Positions 50,115 to 62,907 of a DNA stretch of 64,000 nucleotides are shown piece after piece. How positions within the stretch are numbered: the stretch's first letter is position 1; every line of letters starts with the position of its first letter. The position numbers and the translations under genes were made by a program. The stretch is from Urechis unicinctus. Taxonomy: Eukaryota; Annelida; Polychaeta; Xenopneusta; Urechidae. A model generated the notes under the pieces. The model searched no databases. It had not been told where the DNA came from and was given only the letters and a program-made list of their open reading frames with translations. The DNA lies in contig CM067356.1 in NCBI GenBank assembly GCA_034190875.2, positions 55,364,230-55,428,229 of the forward strand, given 5' to 3'.

Positions 50115-51050
50115 GTAATGATGGATTTTTGCCGATTTTTTTATAGGGTAACAAATTGACGGAATTAAAAAATTCGAAAACGACGCGGTGCATACGGCAT
50201 CCCCGAGTATGAAGTCATCGGGATTCCTCAGAATTCTACTCTGACAGTTAATGAGAGCAGTTTTTGTAGGGTGTGTTGAAATACCAAGCGGAAATCCCAG
50301 TCACAGCGTCAGCGAAGGAAAATGTCCGACGCTTATCGGGAGATAAACACATACCTACATACTGCTGCAATCAAGACCCTGGTTATATATTTGGTATTGG
50401 GAACAATACAGCATTATTTGTAAAGGCGAAATTGGATTGTTACTGAATGAGAGTATGAAACACGGCAATATTACAAATCCTATGTAGGGCCTACCCGTGA
50501 ATCACTTTCCAGCACGTATTGTCCAAGATGGGTACCACCGACATCTTTACTTTATGTAGCTCACTTAAGCACCGAATTATTTGAGAATATTTTCTTTTTG
50601 GCACGCGCTACTTTCAACGCACTGTACAAATCTTCAGAGATCTAATATACGTTTTACTGTAGAAACTTGTCATTCATAAAACCATTTTCCACTACATAAG
50701 GCCAAAAAAGAATGGCAGAACCGATTGGCACGAATTCTTAATTTCAGACATATCCACCTTAGATCAGGTATTTAACGATGAACGCCCACAAATACAGTAA
50801 AATTTACAACACATAGACAAACTGTTTTGATAATTTCTATTCTTCCACTTGAGCTCGTAGTTGAAAACAAAGCGGCTCAACCATCTTAATGATATTTTGT
50901 TTCGAAATTTCAAGACGCCTCAACTTACTGGATCAGAAGTTACCGGATGAGGAAACGAAAAAGGTCTATCGACACAACTATTACGAATTGTCAATAAAGC
51001 TGGGATGTTAAATTTTCTTCCCGGATATTTCACCTCTTGTCATTTAGCTG
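50115..51050. other. intergenic DNA, no gene seen
   Basis: No recognised exon, RNA or ordered repeat. Confidence 0.4.
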
Positions 51051-51059
51051 CAAGTAATT

Positions 51060-51880
51060 ATTTGCTGTAACCATGGGGGCTGCAGTTGTCCCGATGGGCG
51101 CTATGATTTTGTCAGTTCTCATAGAAAGTTTTGTCATCATAACAGTTAATGTTTTGCCACAACTCATATGATGATCGTATCGTAATTTTGTTTTAACGGA
51201 AGGTAGCTCGGTTTGTGTGCTTCTTTGCAAACTTTTGTTGGCTGGCTATACAGGAGGCAATTATTCAAACAATTTCTATTTTTTTCATAAAGTTCAGACC
51301 CGATGTTACAATTATCTTAAAGATTTCAATCGCTTACAAAATCCTAAAGATTGGGTCTTTTGTCAAGAAAATGGATTCAGTCGTTGTCATGGACAGCGCG
51401 AATGTTCTAGTGTTCACATAGACAGTATAAGTAATGGTTTCAATCGCTTATAAAATCATAAATATTGAATCGACAGTCATAAAAACTGGGTCAATTGCTT
51501 TCATGGACAGTGCGAATCGAATCATAAAATTGTAAGGATGTCGATGACGTTACTCTCGGTAAGGAATGCATTGATGTTCCCGCGGCAGTGAAATCGCTAA
51601 TGATTGTCACCATTACCATTCAACAAGAGCCAGGCTAAAATATCGACAGATCTCATGGAAGTTTTTGTCAAAATAGCGGTTGTATGTATATGACGTCATT
51701 TCCGGAACGGAACGCATTATTGCTCTAGCAAATGATGAATCGGTAATGATTTTTCATCACAGCGATTCACCCTGAGCCGGGCTATGACAGTTCTCATGGT
51801 AGATTTTGTCATCATAGCGGTTGTAAAGTTTATTTTGAATGCGATGATCGTATCGTAATTTTGTTTTAGCTCGTCGCCAA
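51060..51880. repeat. diverged tandem repeats
   Basis: Blocks recur: CAGTTCTCAT.G.A..TTTTGTCATCATA.C.GTT (51112, 51789, diverged at 51650); GATGATCGTATCGTAATTTT (51171, 51850); TTTCAATCGCTTA.AAAATC (51326, 51437); CATGGACAG.GCGAAT (51389, 51503). An older, partly scrambled minisatellite or repeat cluster with units of roughly 110-170 bp. Confidence 0.65.
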
Positions 51881-51904
51881 GTTCATCAATTGGTAAATTG
51901 AATT

Positions 51905-52003
51905 CTTGTTAACTTGGCGAATGCTTTCGCCAAGTTACCTTCGTTAGTCCCGATTGTGGGTTTGCGTGTTAACTTGGCGAATGCTTTCGCAAGGTTACGT
52001 TCG
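51905..52003. repeat. tandem hairpin repeat (TTGGCGAA..TTCGCCAA), 2 copies
   Basis: AACTTGGCGAATGCTTTCGC then CAAGTT at about 51910-51935 is a perfect 11-bp stem with a 4-nt loop. A second copy 61 bp on (about 51971-51996) has one arm changed (CGCAAGGTT). Each is followed by ACSTTCGTWAGTC. The form recalls the terminal hairpin of a Helitron or an interspersed palindromic repeat, but no CTRR end follows. Confidence 0.75.
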
Positions 52004-52013
52004 TAAGTCTCCT

Positions 52014-52043
52014 TTGTGTGTGTGTATGTGTTTTGTGTGTCTC

Positions 52044-52077
<34 letters not shown>

Positions 52078-52087
52078 TGTGTGTTTG
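52014..52087. repeat. (GT)n microsatellite, interrupted
   Basis: GT runs with ATGTG, TTTTG and TCTC interruptions. Confidence 0.9.
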
Positions 52088-52352
52088 TAAACTTTTTTGG
52101 GGCAGGCGATTCAGATCGCAATTTTTTTTAATAAGGATATCACTCAAATAGCGGCACATATGCGTGTTTTACACCGTGCAAAGTGGGCTTAATTGAAGGC
52201 GTTAATTACATTAGCAGCCATTATTGTAACTTTCTACATATGGGTTGCGAGTCAATTAGGTTCAATATCATTACAACGGGTTCTTAAGTGCTTTGACAGC
52301 TCTCGTGACATGCAGTCGTCTACGCCGGGCTCATCAACTTTCATTCTGCTCA

Positions 52353-53368
52353 TGAGAAGCACTTTGTTGGGGATAATATGCTATGCACACCGGACAAAGT
52401 GGTGTTCATTTTAGAGATAGTTTGCCTTGGAAGAATGTAACAGGGCAGTTGGGTACAGCGGTTACTCCTCTCTAGCCAGAGGGTAACTTGAGCCGACAGA
52501 GCGTAAATATGGTGGAACGCAGGGTGTATGCGTATGTGTGAGAGGTACACGGGTCACTTTGAAATCAGGGGCGCTAAGATATTAATCTGGTATCAGCTGT
52601 TTGGGAGTACTTCAATCTGCACTGAGGATTTTAATGGGGCATGTATCGCTGTTTTTATAGACCAGACACCCCATCAAACCGTAATACAATAGCATAAATG
52701 CAAGTCAAGTAACATAGTTACAGGTTGCAAAAGTGCAAAGACGGTATATCCCGCTTTTTAGTTGAATTTATACAGGTGGAGTGGAGATGATTAACGTCGA
52801 TACAACAGGCCGTCACCAATTCAGAATTAGGCTTCCACCCTGTCAGACTCGGCTATTGACATTGTGAACACCCCCTTTTCCAATGAAGCAGCATCTGGAT
52901 TACACAACTGATCAATACGGTTGGCACTGATCCAGAGAGGGGAATGGGTAGTGTAAGAATGTCAAATATCGTATGTAATTTGTAACCGCATACTGACATA
53001 TATGGTAGAACCAATAGCTGGGTGGAGGTTTACTTTCCTAAGCCACCATTCGTGATTGTTCGTGCATTTAGTATTGATATGGCGGTAATATATTCAAAAC
53101 AGAATGAACAAACTGTTATCGTGTTTTTCACACGTTTTGCGGGGCAATTAAATAGCACACAGAGGTCGAAGAGGGTAGATTGGATTGAAGTGAGGAAGTG
53201 AATGAGGAGGGGTTATCAGGTTATCTGGGGTGAGGGGAGGCCGACGTGTTGCACACAGTGGTGTCCACAGGTGTTTGGTTTCCGACGCTAAGCTTCCGAG
53301 CGCGAAGTCACTCTTTCTCTTACTTCCACCTCGATTTATAGAGATCTAGCGTCTAGACGTTCAAAAGC
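52353..53368. mobile_element. about 1,015-bp insertion specific to copy B
   Basis: Copy A reads CTGCTCATG|CTTAGCATCGG without a break at 36473; in copy B the same words are separated by this block. No target duplication, LTR pair or terminal inverted repeat was found and no ORF is recognised. On the minus strand its start has TCTATAAATCG, a TATA-like box. It is either an insertion in B or a deletion in A. Confidence 0.6.
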
Positions 53369-53768
53369 TTAGCATCGGGAACCGAGCGCAAATTGAATCT
53401 CATGCATCATGAACGCATGCACTTTTTTTTAACTGCGCATGATGATAATTGAACTTTTGATTTCATATGTTGTAGACCAGTTTATATTATGCAGATTTTC
53501 GCAGGGAATTTTGGAAATGTTACTCTGGGGGTTCCGGACCCCTGAGCAATTTGGGTTAGTAAGAGCTAACGATGTTCTCGGCAAACGCTCTGCAGCAAAC
53601 TGTGGATACTTTGTATGCTCCCTCACGATTGCCTGATATTGGTTCAGTTCACAACATCCCATCTTGGGTGTTAACCCCCCGTCGATACTTTTGGTATAAT
53701 GGACCATGTTTTCCTCGTCTTTGCATGACTGAGCTGGATCAGTTGCTGGCTCGGCTTGATGAGGTAGT

Positions 53769-54036
53769 TCAGGATTCAGTGGAGTTGTCGGAATGGTTGG
53801 TTGTTGTTTCTCTGTTTGAACTGGTGGCATTAAATGACATTGGTTTGTTCCATCCCTAAAAGTAGGTCGAAAGAGACTGCAAGAGCACGTTGGCCAGCAG
53901 ACTTACGTACCACTACCGCCTGATATGCTCCATGCAGCGCACAAACCAGAAGACATCCCAAAACTAATGACCTTACAACTCGAAGACATGGTATATCCAC
54001 AGCTTCCGTCTCGCGAGGTTTGACCTCTGGCTTCAT
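53769..54036 (-). CDS. putative small two-exon membrane or secreted protein, copy B
   Basis: Exon 1 ends at 53911 with donor GTG|GTACGT (A has GTAAGT); the 55-nt intron is 53856-53910; exon 2 starts at 53855 and ends at the same TGA as copy A. The 42 exon-1 residues are identical to copy A, while exon 2 differs by three substitutions (R to W, I to R, V to E). An overlapping frame on the same strand (53830-53429, 133 codons, MPPVQTEKQQ...) is open only in B, since copy A has a TAG in it, so it is probably chance. Confidence 0.3.
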
Positions 54037-56186
54037 CACCAAATCACTTTCCTTATTCCCGCGTATGGGGTCTTGCTTCTCCCCAAACAGTAGTGACGAG
54101 CTTCTTCTGTGTATCAATATTTTCTCTCATATCCCTGTGCTGCTGTCTGCGCCGCCCATCAGCATATATTTGGTTGGCAGCGTTCTTTGGTCATATGGGA
54201 TCTATTTATTTGCATGTCAAGGTCACCAACATTTTAACACATCATCGTCAAAACACGAAGACATCAGAAATGGTGAGTGCAATAACCCTATCTACATAGC
54301 TCTTTTGTAGAGCTTGCGCTCCCTCTTGGTTCTCGAAGATGGCATTTCCAATGTAGAAAATTCGATGATAAGACCTTACCTTCAAGATGTCAACTTGATT
54401 TAACAAGTCCAATTTAATAAGCAAGTAGTATTATTATCGCATTAGAGTCTCAGGAATCGCATCGTCGATGCCAAAAGCTATAAAAACATTTCATAGTCCT
54501 AGTAAAAGAGGTGAAGATATTGACCATTCAGGCGAAAGAGCACATCAAAATTCTTAAGATATTGAAAACAATGAAATTGCTAAAAATTCTTTTTAGGTTG
54601 ACTAACGGCATACTATAGAAAAGTATTCCATAAATCTATTGCCATGTATTGGTGTAAATGAGTGCCTGATTATAAGATAATACTCATTTTTCTGTTGCTA
54701 ATATCGCAATTATGACACCATAATTTAAGAAAGATTCTAATTTTTATTGTTTAGTTTGAGCTACTAATACAAATTAAGCTAATTTTCATGCTTAGCAGCC
54801 CAATTAACAGGATGAGCGCTATTATGTGTGCCACACCAAGTTGACAGTTATTAGAAAGTGGTTGCCATATTTGGAAAAAAGACTGAACCAACAAATGCTA
54901 CCATTTTGCAGATCTCAATGGACTACTTTATATCAGGTCCATTGACAATTAATGACCCTCTTCATTGATATTTTTAGAAACAATAACTTATTTGCCCACC
55001 CATAATGCTGCATCCAGAGTAATGGGTAATTGGATGCCAACAAACATTAAATTACCATCTCAGTATAGATCCATCGACCACAGTCGAATAATGGTAAAAT
55101 GACTTCATCAATGCTATGCTCCCGATGAATGATTGGCGCAAAATATTTATGTAAGGAATGATGATAAGTTATAGTGATTTATGTCATCGTGTATCAAATA
55201 AAAACTAAATGATTTGGATGATCTAATAACATAGAAAACCGATGTATCCCAGAAAGGCGCTCTTAACTGTGCGCATGTGATTGCAGGAATGTCTAGCTAA
55301 CTTGGATTACTCGCCCCGCAAAGATGTATGCAGATCAATGTTATTCTTAACAAGTATGTAAAAATAAACATTCTCCGCATGGCATACTCTCTCCATATGA
55401 AAATATTTATCTCTGATTGAAGCGTTAAATAGTCTCGTTTTATAATGAATAAACAAATGAGCAAAATAATCGTGTGCCCTTAGATTATCCTGCATAGCAC
55501 GCTAAAGAGCGCCAGGCATTCTAATGATAATTGTGCAGTGAAGGTAATATTGATGAAATGTAAATGCTCTCAAGGAAACAAAACGAGGTTTATTCATTAT
55601 TTGACAAATCCAACCCCAATGAACGAACAATTTACAACAGCATAACAGATGGCAATGGAAAATATCAGTGATTTGTATAGTCTGAGTGTTGATATCACCA
55701 GCGACAAGGAACACTTTATACAACACACGCACCAACTAATAAACTACTTTGTTTTAAAGTCAGCAAATACGAAGGCTAACAATATCCACTGTAGAGCAAT
55801 TGCGAGTTGTTTCCCGGTTAAGGTTATTTTTGTTTCTACTACATTGATAACAACTGAAATAATTGAGGTCATCTTCTCAATTGACCTAAGTGTATGATTG
55901 AATAAACTAGGGACAAGCGTAAAATATCATATTGATTAGGTTTGTCGTACAGACGACTTTTTTGTGTCATTTGAAACACACATTTCGTTGGGTTCTGGTT
56001 GAAACATCTTCTTGTACAAGAACATCACTTTCTTAGTACAAACAAAGCAAACGCATATGAATACAACTTGCATAGAATTGAATGCAACAAACAAACAAAT
56101 AACTTACATAATACAGAGCTTGCACATTTGCAAGAAATCCAAATATTCAAGTTAGTCCCATCAATGACAATAGCTTACAATTTATC

Positions 56187-57580
56187 TTAACGATATTCAC
56201 ATCGGACAGGTTTTGGCCCTGAAAATTTGTCGTTGTTTATCATGCACCCAACGGGAACGGCAAATCCATATAAAAGTGCACTGTTTGGATTTAGCCAACA
56301 GACTCCGTCCTCTCGCCAGTACGAAAACGGGATTTCAGGAATATAATCAAGAACTAAACAGACACCAACAACTAACCACGGCCAGCCTGCAACCAGTGTA
56401 TACTTCCTCCCCATCGTTTGCTGTCGTTCATCGGGCTTTCTCATATGTGAGAAAGTTTTAGCTGTGGTTATTGCAATCAAACACATCCACGATAACGCAC
56501 TCAGCCAAGCTACATGCTGAACTACTGTCATTATCTGACATAGCCAGGTCACGGTGGTTGCTACGCCGCTGACCACCATCACCATAAGATAATAAGAAAT
56601 AATAGCTACTTCACTAGATTTGCTTATTTTGTTGTCATGAATGGCTACATGTTTTATTACAATAGCTTCCACATAATTAAATATGATTTGATGACCCGAT
56701 TTCTCAACGAGGATGGATATATCACTTTCGTCTAAATAAAAGTAGTCATTGGACTTCCGGTTGTGAAAACTATCAGTGGCGTCCTGACTCATGATTAATA
56801 TTGGATCGTTTTTCAAACTCGGTCGCGTACTGTCGCTACAATAGACACCCTTTCTCATATCGCCGCTTGCAAGCTCTATCTCAGCCTCCGAAATGCCAAA
56901 ACCAGACAGGACCGCGTCAATATCGTGGATAAGACGTAGGAGTACCTTCTGCGATTTCAATTCAGTAAATATGTACGGAACAAATACATGGTCATTTGGA
57001 GTCATAGAAATTGCAATAAGCACAAAAAACATTACGGAATAATAGATTAGATAACGTACTGGTACAATTTGCATTATATCGTTGTCCTTAGTTTCGAAGT
57101 CAACTTTAAATTCACTCTCAGCTCCAGAATTGACCATCATGCAAGAAACTATCGTACTGAGAAAAAGTATTTTGGAGCTATCAATTGGATAGACTACGCA
57201 TTGCGTTTTGAGATGAGACTCGTCTAATCGTCTTTGAAAGTGGACGTAAGACATACCATGTGTGACACAAGAGTCTGTGTCATTCACTTGATTCGCGGCT
57301 CCTCGTCTACTAATGTCGCCTTCGCTGCAGTTGGCTTCATGGTGGATGCAACAATCGCGTCGTAGGTGACAAAATTCGTCGCATCGACAAGCAGAATCGT
57401 GTTTGAGAAGGCAATGAGTACAATTGGTAGCACATACGACAGATTCAATACCGTTGACTGATTCAATGCGGGTTGGTATAAGGGAATGAGTCGAGTTTAG
57501 CTTCATTGATGTGGAGTAGTCGACAGAGGCTATTTGCCCGGGACATGATGACTTCATGCTTGTAGCTGTCACAAACAATA
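56187..57580 (-). pseudogene. somatomedin-B 7TM receptor, copy B, with three large deletions
   Basis: A 479-codon frame (open from 57626) keeps the somatomedin-B domain, the first part and a late part of the ectodomain, and TM3-TM5. Compared with copy A: 851 bp are lost between two ATTGCAAT words, and a separate 1-bp loss 38 bp away restores the frame (852 in total); 245 bp covering TM1 and the start of TM2 are replaced by 14 bp (net 231, in frame); about 55 bp after TM5 are replaced by GT, shifting the frame and removing TM6-TM7. The 5' acceptor TTTTCAG is TTTTCAA here; the next AG (57581-57582) would restore the frame with two residues fewer. Not a working 7TM receptor. Confidence 0.88.
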
Positions 57581-57981
57581 CTTGCATTGAAAAGTTGTTG
57601 ATGAAATAGTCAGCTTTAATGCTCAAGCCGTCCTGTTAACTTATTTATATTTGAAATGCCTATTGTCATGAACATGTCGCAAAAATCACTGCATGTAATC
57701 AAAACACGATTGGATACGTTAAATACTAATGTTAGGGCGCTCAGATACGCGTACCTCCATCCTCGTTCCGTCCCATCACACGTACAATTACATACAACCA
57801 AACACACTCGCAGACACACGTGTACACTATCAACCAGCATGGTCATGAACCATTAGTATTTCAAAGCGTCAGTTTTATTACAGTAGAATATAAAACGGTT
57901 CAAATTAAGAAAAGCACATGAAACAACATAACTGAAATATTCACAGGAAATACATCGGCAGATTATCTAAAGGGAGTTTAC

Positions 57982-58063
57982 CGTGTACAGCAAATGCCAG
58001 AACAAGGCAGATCCATCTTCCTGGATTGCGTTGCATCATACGTTCAACACCCCACGATTCCAT
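57982..58063 (-). CDS. signal-peptide exon of the copy B receptor
   Basis: Same exon as at 42331-42412 with H to N and L to V changes (MQRNPGRWICLVLAFAVH). The donor is CACG|GTAAAC. It remains in phase with the cryptic acceptor at 57581. Confidence 0.55.
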
Positions 58064-58274
58064 CCCGACTAATACCTCACTGCTTGGTCTCAGCGGTAAT
58101 TTAAAGGACTTTTGCAAACAATCAACTGTCATTATAACCATGTTCAATGAATAACTTATTATCTAATTATACAGGGCGTGTCATTTTTAGCATTATATAA
58201 TCTTACGGCACTGCTCAGTTGGTATTGTTTGTGTTGTTCAGGCATTCCGGTATTTATTCAGCTAATGTCAAGGG

Positions 58275-60345
58275 GTAGACTGTCATGTTATTTTCCTCAC
58301 CCGCTTTTGATGGTGGCTCATACATGTATTGCTGAGGTCCTGAAGCTGCTACAGTGTCTACGTCATCACTTCTGAGGCGTTCTCTTTGATGACGTATCGA
58401 GAATAGTAAACGGCTTGGACTGCTTGCGATAGGTCTACCCCCGATCGGAACGAGATGGCATTTATCTAATTATGTCTATGGCCTAACAATCAAATGCGTA
58501 ACCTCTGCCAATAATGACGTACTTCGTGTTACACAAGATTTAAGGAGGCGCAAGATTGCCACCACGGAAGCAGAGATAGTATATTCAGCAAAAACTGTGA
58601 ATTGTTATGTTAGGCAATGGAATACTTTATTCGGGGTCCATGTAAGCCAAGAGCGGTTTGTTTTGTGAACACAAACAGCTCACCGTGAAGCCAGATGTGA
58701 TGGGTCCTTCTGTCCCCCATTAATAGTAATTTTAACCACAATGGGGAATTATATAATATTGAACAGAAGTGATAACAAATACCTTCATTGGTTGTCTTAC
58801 TGCAATATTATTCTTATTTTCTTTTATCATTTTCCGGGATATTGGTCACATTTGTTGCTGCTGGAATCATATATAAATGGATATCAACGAGCGCTACAAC
58901 GCATGAGCATTGCGAACATATCGGCAACTACCTGTTAAGACATGATCATACGTTGTGAAGTTGTGTTCGTAAATAATGATATGCCGTTGCATTGAATAGC
59001 TATGAAGGCTGATTGATCGACCGTCAATAGACCAGCAACAACATAACGGTTATGCACAGGGGACTGGAATGAGTCCACTTAGTTGTGAGCGACTCCCGCC
59101 ATAACAGTTTGGTTGCTGTAAAAATGTGCTATGTGTGGCTGTAATATCCCAGCCTTTCCATTTTAGCACAATGCACGGCTATCTTGTTTGTCAAAACCAA
59201 TTAAATCGTAATGTTGACACGTAATCACTCTATGGGGTTATAACAGATCCTGTGATAGGTGGTTCCATCTTGAATAATCGGGTCGCAATAATTCCTTGGC
59301 CAAGGTAGTTGTGAAGTTTACACGCATACCTGACTCAATCATATACCGCATCACTGTAAGATTTTAATCTACTGGATAAGCAGATTGGAAATAATATTAA
59401 TTAAAATTGGGTTCTCCCATATTCGTTTCCTTTTTATTTGTAATTATATTGATTAATATCTAGCCAACAATCGCCTTGTTGGGGGCAACGATCCTTCCAA
59501 GCCTTCGAGACGCATCCTCTTCCTTGACGCCAACAGGCTCTATGGCTGAGCAATGAGCCAGGCGCTGCCAACAGGTGGCATCAAGCATGGTCAACCAGCC
59601 CCTTCGCTTTGACCCCAGACCCTGAATGAAGCCCTACATTCTACACAATTCCAGGCTGGGGAGAAACCAGATGGCGATCCTCAGAAAGCGTGTTAATGTT
59701 AGGCTCGCGCGCCCTAGTGAGGAGAGCATTACGGTGCCTTATCGCCAGTCTAGCTACGGGCCAATACATTCGATATTGATCTTCATTTTGATCGGACTGA
59801 AATCCAGGTTCACAGGATTCGACTTGTGCTCAATCGGCCTGTTAACGTTGGAATGCTATTAAACCGATTCAAACGTTTGATGTAAGGCCAAGGACCAGGA
59901 ACGGGGATCTGGGATCACTCCTCTACACTGACACAGACGGAGGACGTGTACTTGCACATGACCAAGGGCCAGGAAATAAATGACACGTCAGCTTACTAAA
60001 AACAGCACCCACTGTTAAGTAATTGTCACAAGTAGGGCGTTTATTAAGATGAACGATGAGTATGCTGGACGTCCCTTTGCCGAACATGTTGGCCTTCGAC
60101 ACAAAATGCACTCATATCTCGAGGCTTGGGGAAAGAAACTAAAGGTGGCCAACGGTGTAAATCGTTAAGATGCAGATCCGCCACAATCAGGAAAAGGAGC
60201 TGATCAATCAACAGACGACCATCCACCACAGGATGGACGTGCTGCAATCGGAGCACATTAACAAGGTATTGCCCTTCCCTCTTGGCACAAACAGATGGAT
60301 AGTCAAGGATGTCATACCCACACCAACATACGCACTCGTGGTCAA
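58275..60345. mobile_element. 2.07-kb block specific to copy B, with a Polinton-like relic
   Basis: Copy A goes straight from GACAAAGGGTAGA to the 30-bp minisatellite (42628); copy B holds this block between. Its right half (59511-60168) is a decayed type-B DNA polymerase. The left half (58275-59460) shows no recognised coding sequence. No terminal inverted repeats or target duplication were found, so the insertion may itself be truncated. Confidence 0.6.
59511..60168 (+). pseudogene. protein-primed type-B DNA polymerase relic (Polinton/Maverick-like)
   Basis: Short conserved motifs of DNA_pol_B_2 appear in the right order over 650 bp but in different frames. Motif A at 59520-59580 (LFLDANRLYG, then TGA where Trp is expected, then AMSQALPTGG). 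A motif-B-side segment at about 59664-59730 (ILRKRVNVRLARP). An LNRPVNVGM block at about 59835-59865. Motif C at about 59910-59935 (LLYTDTD). A C-terminal FAEHVGLRHKMHSY to GKKLKVANGVNR ending TAA at 60168. Such polymerases replicate Polinton/Maverick elements and related adintovirus-like genomes. Stops and frameshifts make it inactive. No capsid, integrase or protease neighbour is seen. Confidence 0.75.
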
Positions 60346-60462
60346 ATAGCACAATGAAACAATGTAAGGCGTGGTCAAATAATACGATGAAACCATGAAA
60401 GGCGTGGTCACATAACACAATGAAACCAGGAAAGGCGTGGTAAAAAAAATCACAATGAAACC
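60340..60462. repeat. 30-bp minisatellite (copy B)
   Basis: Four units of (A)GGCGTGGTCA.ATAACACAAT then GAAACCA, counterpart of 42628-42745 with a different order of variants. Confidence 0.85.
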
Positions 60463-60595
60463 ACTCATGCTCCTGCGAATATAAATATGTGAAGTTAGGA
60501 ATATTGATGGCGTGTGAGCAAATTAGATTCTGCTAGCTCTGTGGGGATTCTGGCTAATAAACTATGTTTGGTTATTTCATTGCGCACTTTGCTTT

Positions 60596-60822
60596 GCTTA
60601 TATTTCTCACAGAGGCAACGTCCACGCGTGGCCTTGAGCATAGGAAGTACATTTATATTGCCAGGTATGTAATTATAGAGTTAATATGGTGGTTCCTGTA
60701 TTTCAGAGATAAATGGAGGAATTATGTGCTTGCAAAGCTTTTCAGCATTGACGTGATTGGTTAATGCAATTTGCATAAGCAAACTGACGTGACATCATAT
60801 AGAAATCATAAGGATCAATTAC
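60596..60822. other. about 227-bp block specific to copy B
   Basis: Interrupts the word CACTTTGCT|GGTGCACTATT of copy A (43105). It contains an acceptor-like TATTTCTCACAG and a donor-like GCCAG|GTATGT 55 bp apart, but no coding case can be made. Confidence 0.5.
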
Positions 60823-62907
60823 TGGTGCACTATTATTGTCCCGAAAATCCGGTTTTCAATTTATTCAGCCCACTTTGATCTCATTCAATGTGGTTGTCCA
60901 AATGCCTACTTTAAATCTTCTTGCATCCCCCTCCCCTCTCGCCCTATCGTTTTCTTTTCGCGTTCAAGGAGCGTCTTGAGTTTGATTTGTGCAACTATTC
61001 CTTTAAGCAAACACTTCATATTACGTATGTTTGAGTTGTAATTTAATCAATCCTGGGCCATGATATGCTGTCACGTTTAATATCTAGCGTGCCCTTGAAT
61101 CAAAATCTAGTGATTCGTAGATGAAGGAAATGTATTCAATGTTATGTCGCCATAAGATACTTCATGTTGCTTGTTATGTAAATGGTTACAATTAACGACA
61201 TATTTCTCGTTTTCACCAAAATGCGATGTACTGTATAGCACCATAGATTACTTCAATTGTTAATAGCACAAGTCTTTCTATTCACACTGCAAACCTCTGT
61301 AATTTTTTAGGGTGATCCCTTGGCTAGAATATTTTAGTTTGTATTCCGATTGACCGTTGTCAGCTGATAACGAGTACAATGACGCTTATATAAAAGGTAT
61401 CTAAACTATGCACGGGTTATGCCATCGTCATCTCTGGATGAGATTCATCCTTATGACTGCTCTATATTGCAGGTCGCGCTCACGAGGCCTATTTCGGACA
61501 ATGGATACCGCCACAAGTTCAGGTTCAAGATCGGCTTCGTTAATTGAGTACCGAAATATGCTCATATACGAACTGTCGGGTCACAATTTCAGTAGTCGAC
61601 TATCTGATCTATTGTCAATTCACTAACTTGAACTGACCACACTTAAACTTGAACTGTCCTTGCGGTCCACATCTAGGTCCCCCTATTTGGGTCCGATCGC
61701 ATTTCACTGCAGCGCAGATGCGCATTTCACTGCAGCGCAGCTGTGGTCTTCGTGGCAAAGTTAGCATTGTGTAAACAAAACCAGAAATCTATTTGATACA
61801 CGATCTATCAGGTGCACTTTGTCATAGATAGACACAAGTTCACATACGCAATGGGCCAGTCGGTCTAGTAACCTTACAAATGTACGGCCCACGCAAAAAT
61901 GTTGGTGCTGGGCAAATATCTGATACTGCCTTAGGTTTCGGAATTGAGCATTCAGAGGCGAATGACAATGCATTTGTGATTCACACGCTGAGCAGTATTT
62001 CCACTCTATCAAAGTACAAAGCGCTTTGTGTGGTCCTTCTCAAATTGCCTGTTCCTCACAGCAATTTTCGCTTTTAAATTAGTTCCTTATTTCTTAATAA
62101 AGATATATTTGCAGCGCAGCTAGTTTTAACGACCATAGTTTGTTAATGCATCTTCTGCGAAGAACACAGAATATGTTATATATATAGCAGAGTAGCATAA
62201 TCATTTGATTGCTTATCGCATTGATATTTCTGAAACATATACTTTTTTCGTGAAGATGAGATGACAAACGGATGCTGCTTGGTCGATCCATTAGCATAAC
62301 TCTCCCCTAGGTTTTACGAAGAGATACACTTGATGGCACATAAATTACTTTTATCATTGCTCTATTTAGATTGGAGATTCAGTTCATTCTCGATATGTTG
62401 CACTATATTATTCAGACAGCGATGCTTTGGGTGATATAAGGTCAGTTAACAAACACTGAATTGAAACTTGGCCGCTTAGCTCAGATGAGGGAAAATTCTC
62501 TTTATGCATCAGCAACTATATGTGCACCGAAGCAGCATATGGTGAAATATTTGTCATATCGACCATTGAAAAAAACCATACCATGCCTTGTTTAAAACAA
62601 TCTGCAAAATTTTTGAACAATTATTGGATGAAATATTTATTTCTACGTGATTATTATTATTGATGAACTTTTCCTTCAAGCAACTGACACACATAAAAAT
62701 ACGAGAATTGTTATTATTATCGACATTGCTGCTGAAGATTTGGGCGTTAAGGGGTGATTGCCTGCGAACCTGTTGTTGGAATGCCCCCAAATCATAGCAT
62801 CTTCCACACTGCCGGTATGAATGTAAAGTCCACCATGGTGGTATTCACTAGAATTTCTAAACTTTTCTTGCTTATGCACGCTCTTCGTTATAGTAAAGTT
62901 ACTCACT

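Noticed and set aside
53429..53830. 133-codon minus-strand frame with Pro/Gln-rich start
   Set aside because: The matching frame in copy A contains a TAG, and a different phase better fits the shared splice sites; likely chance.
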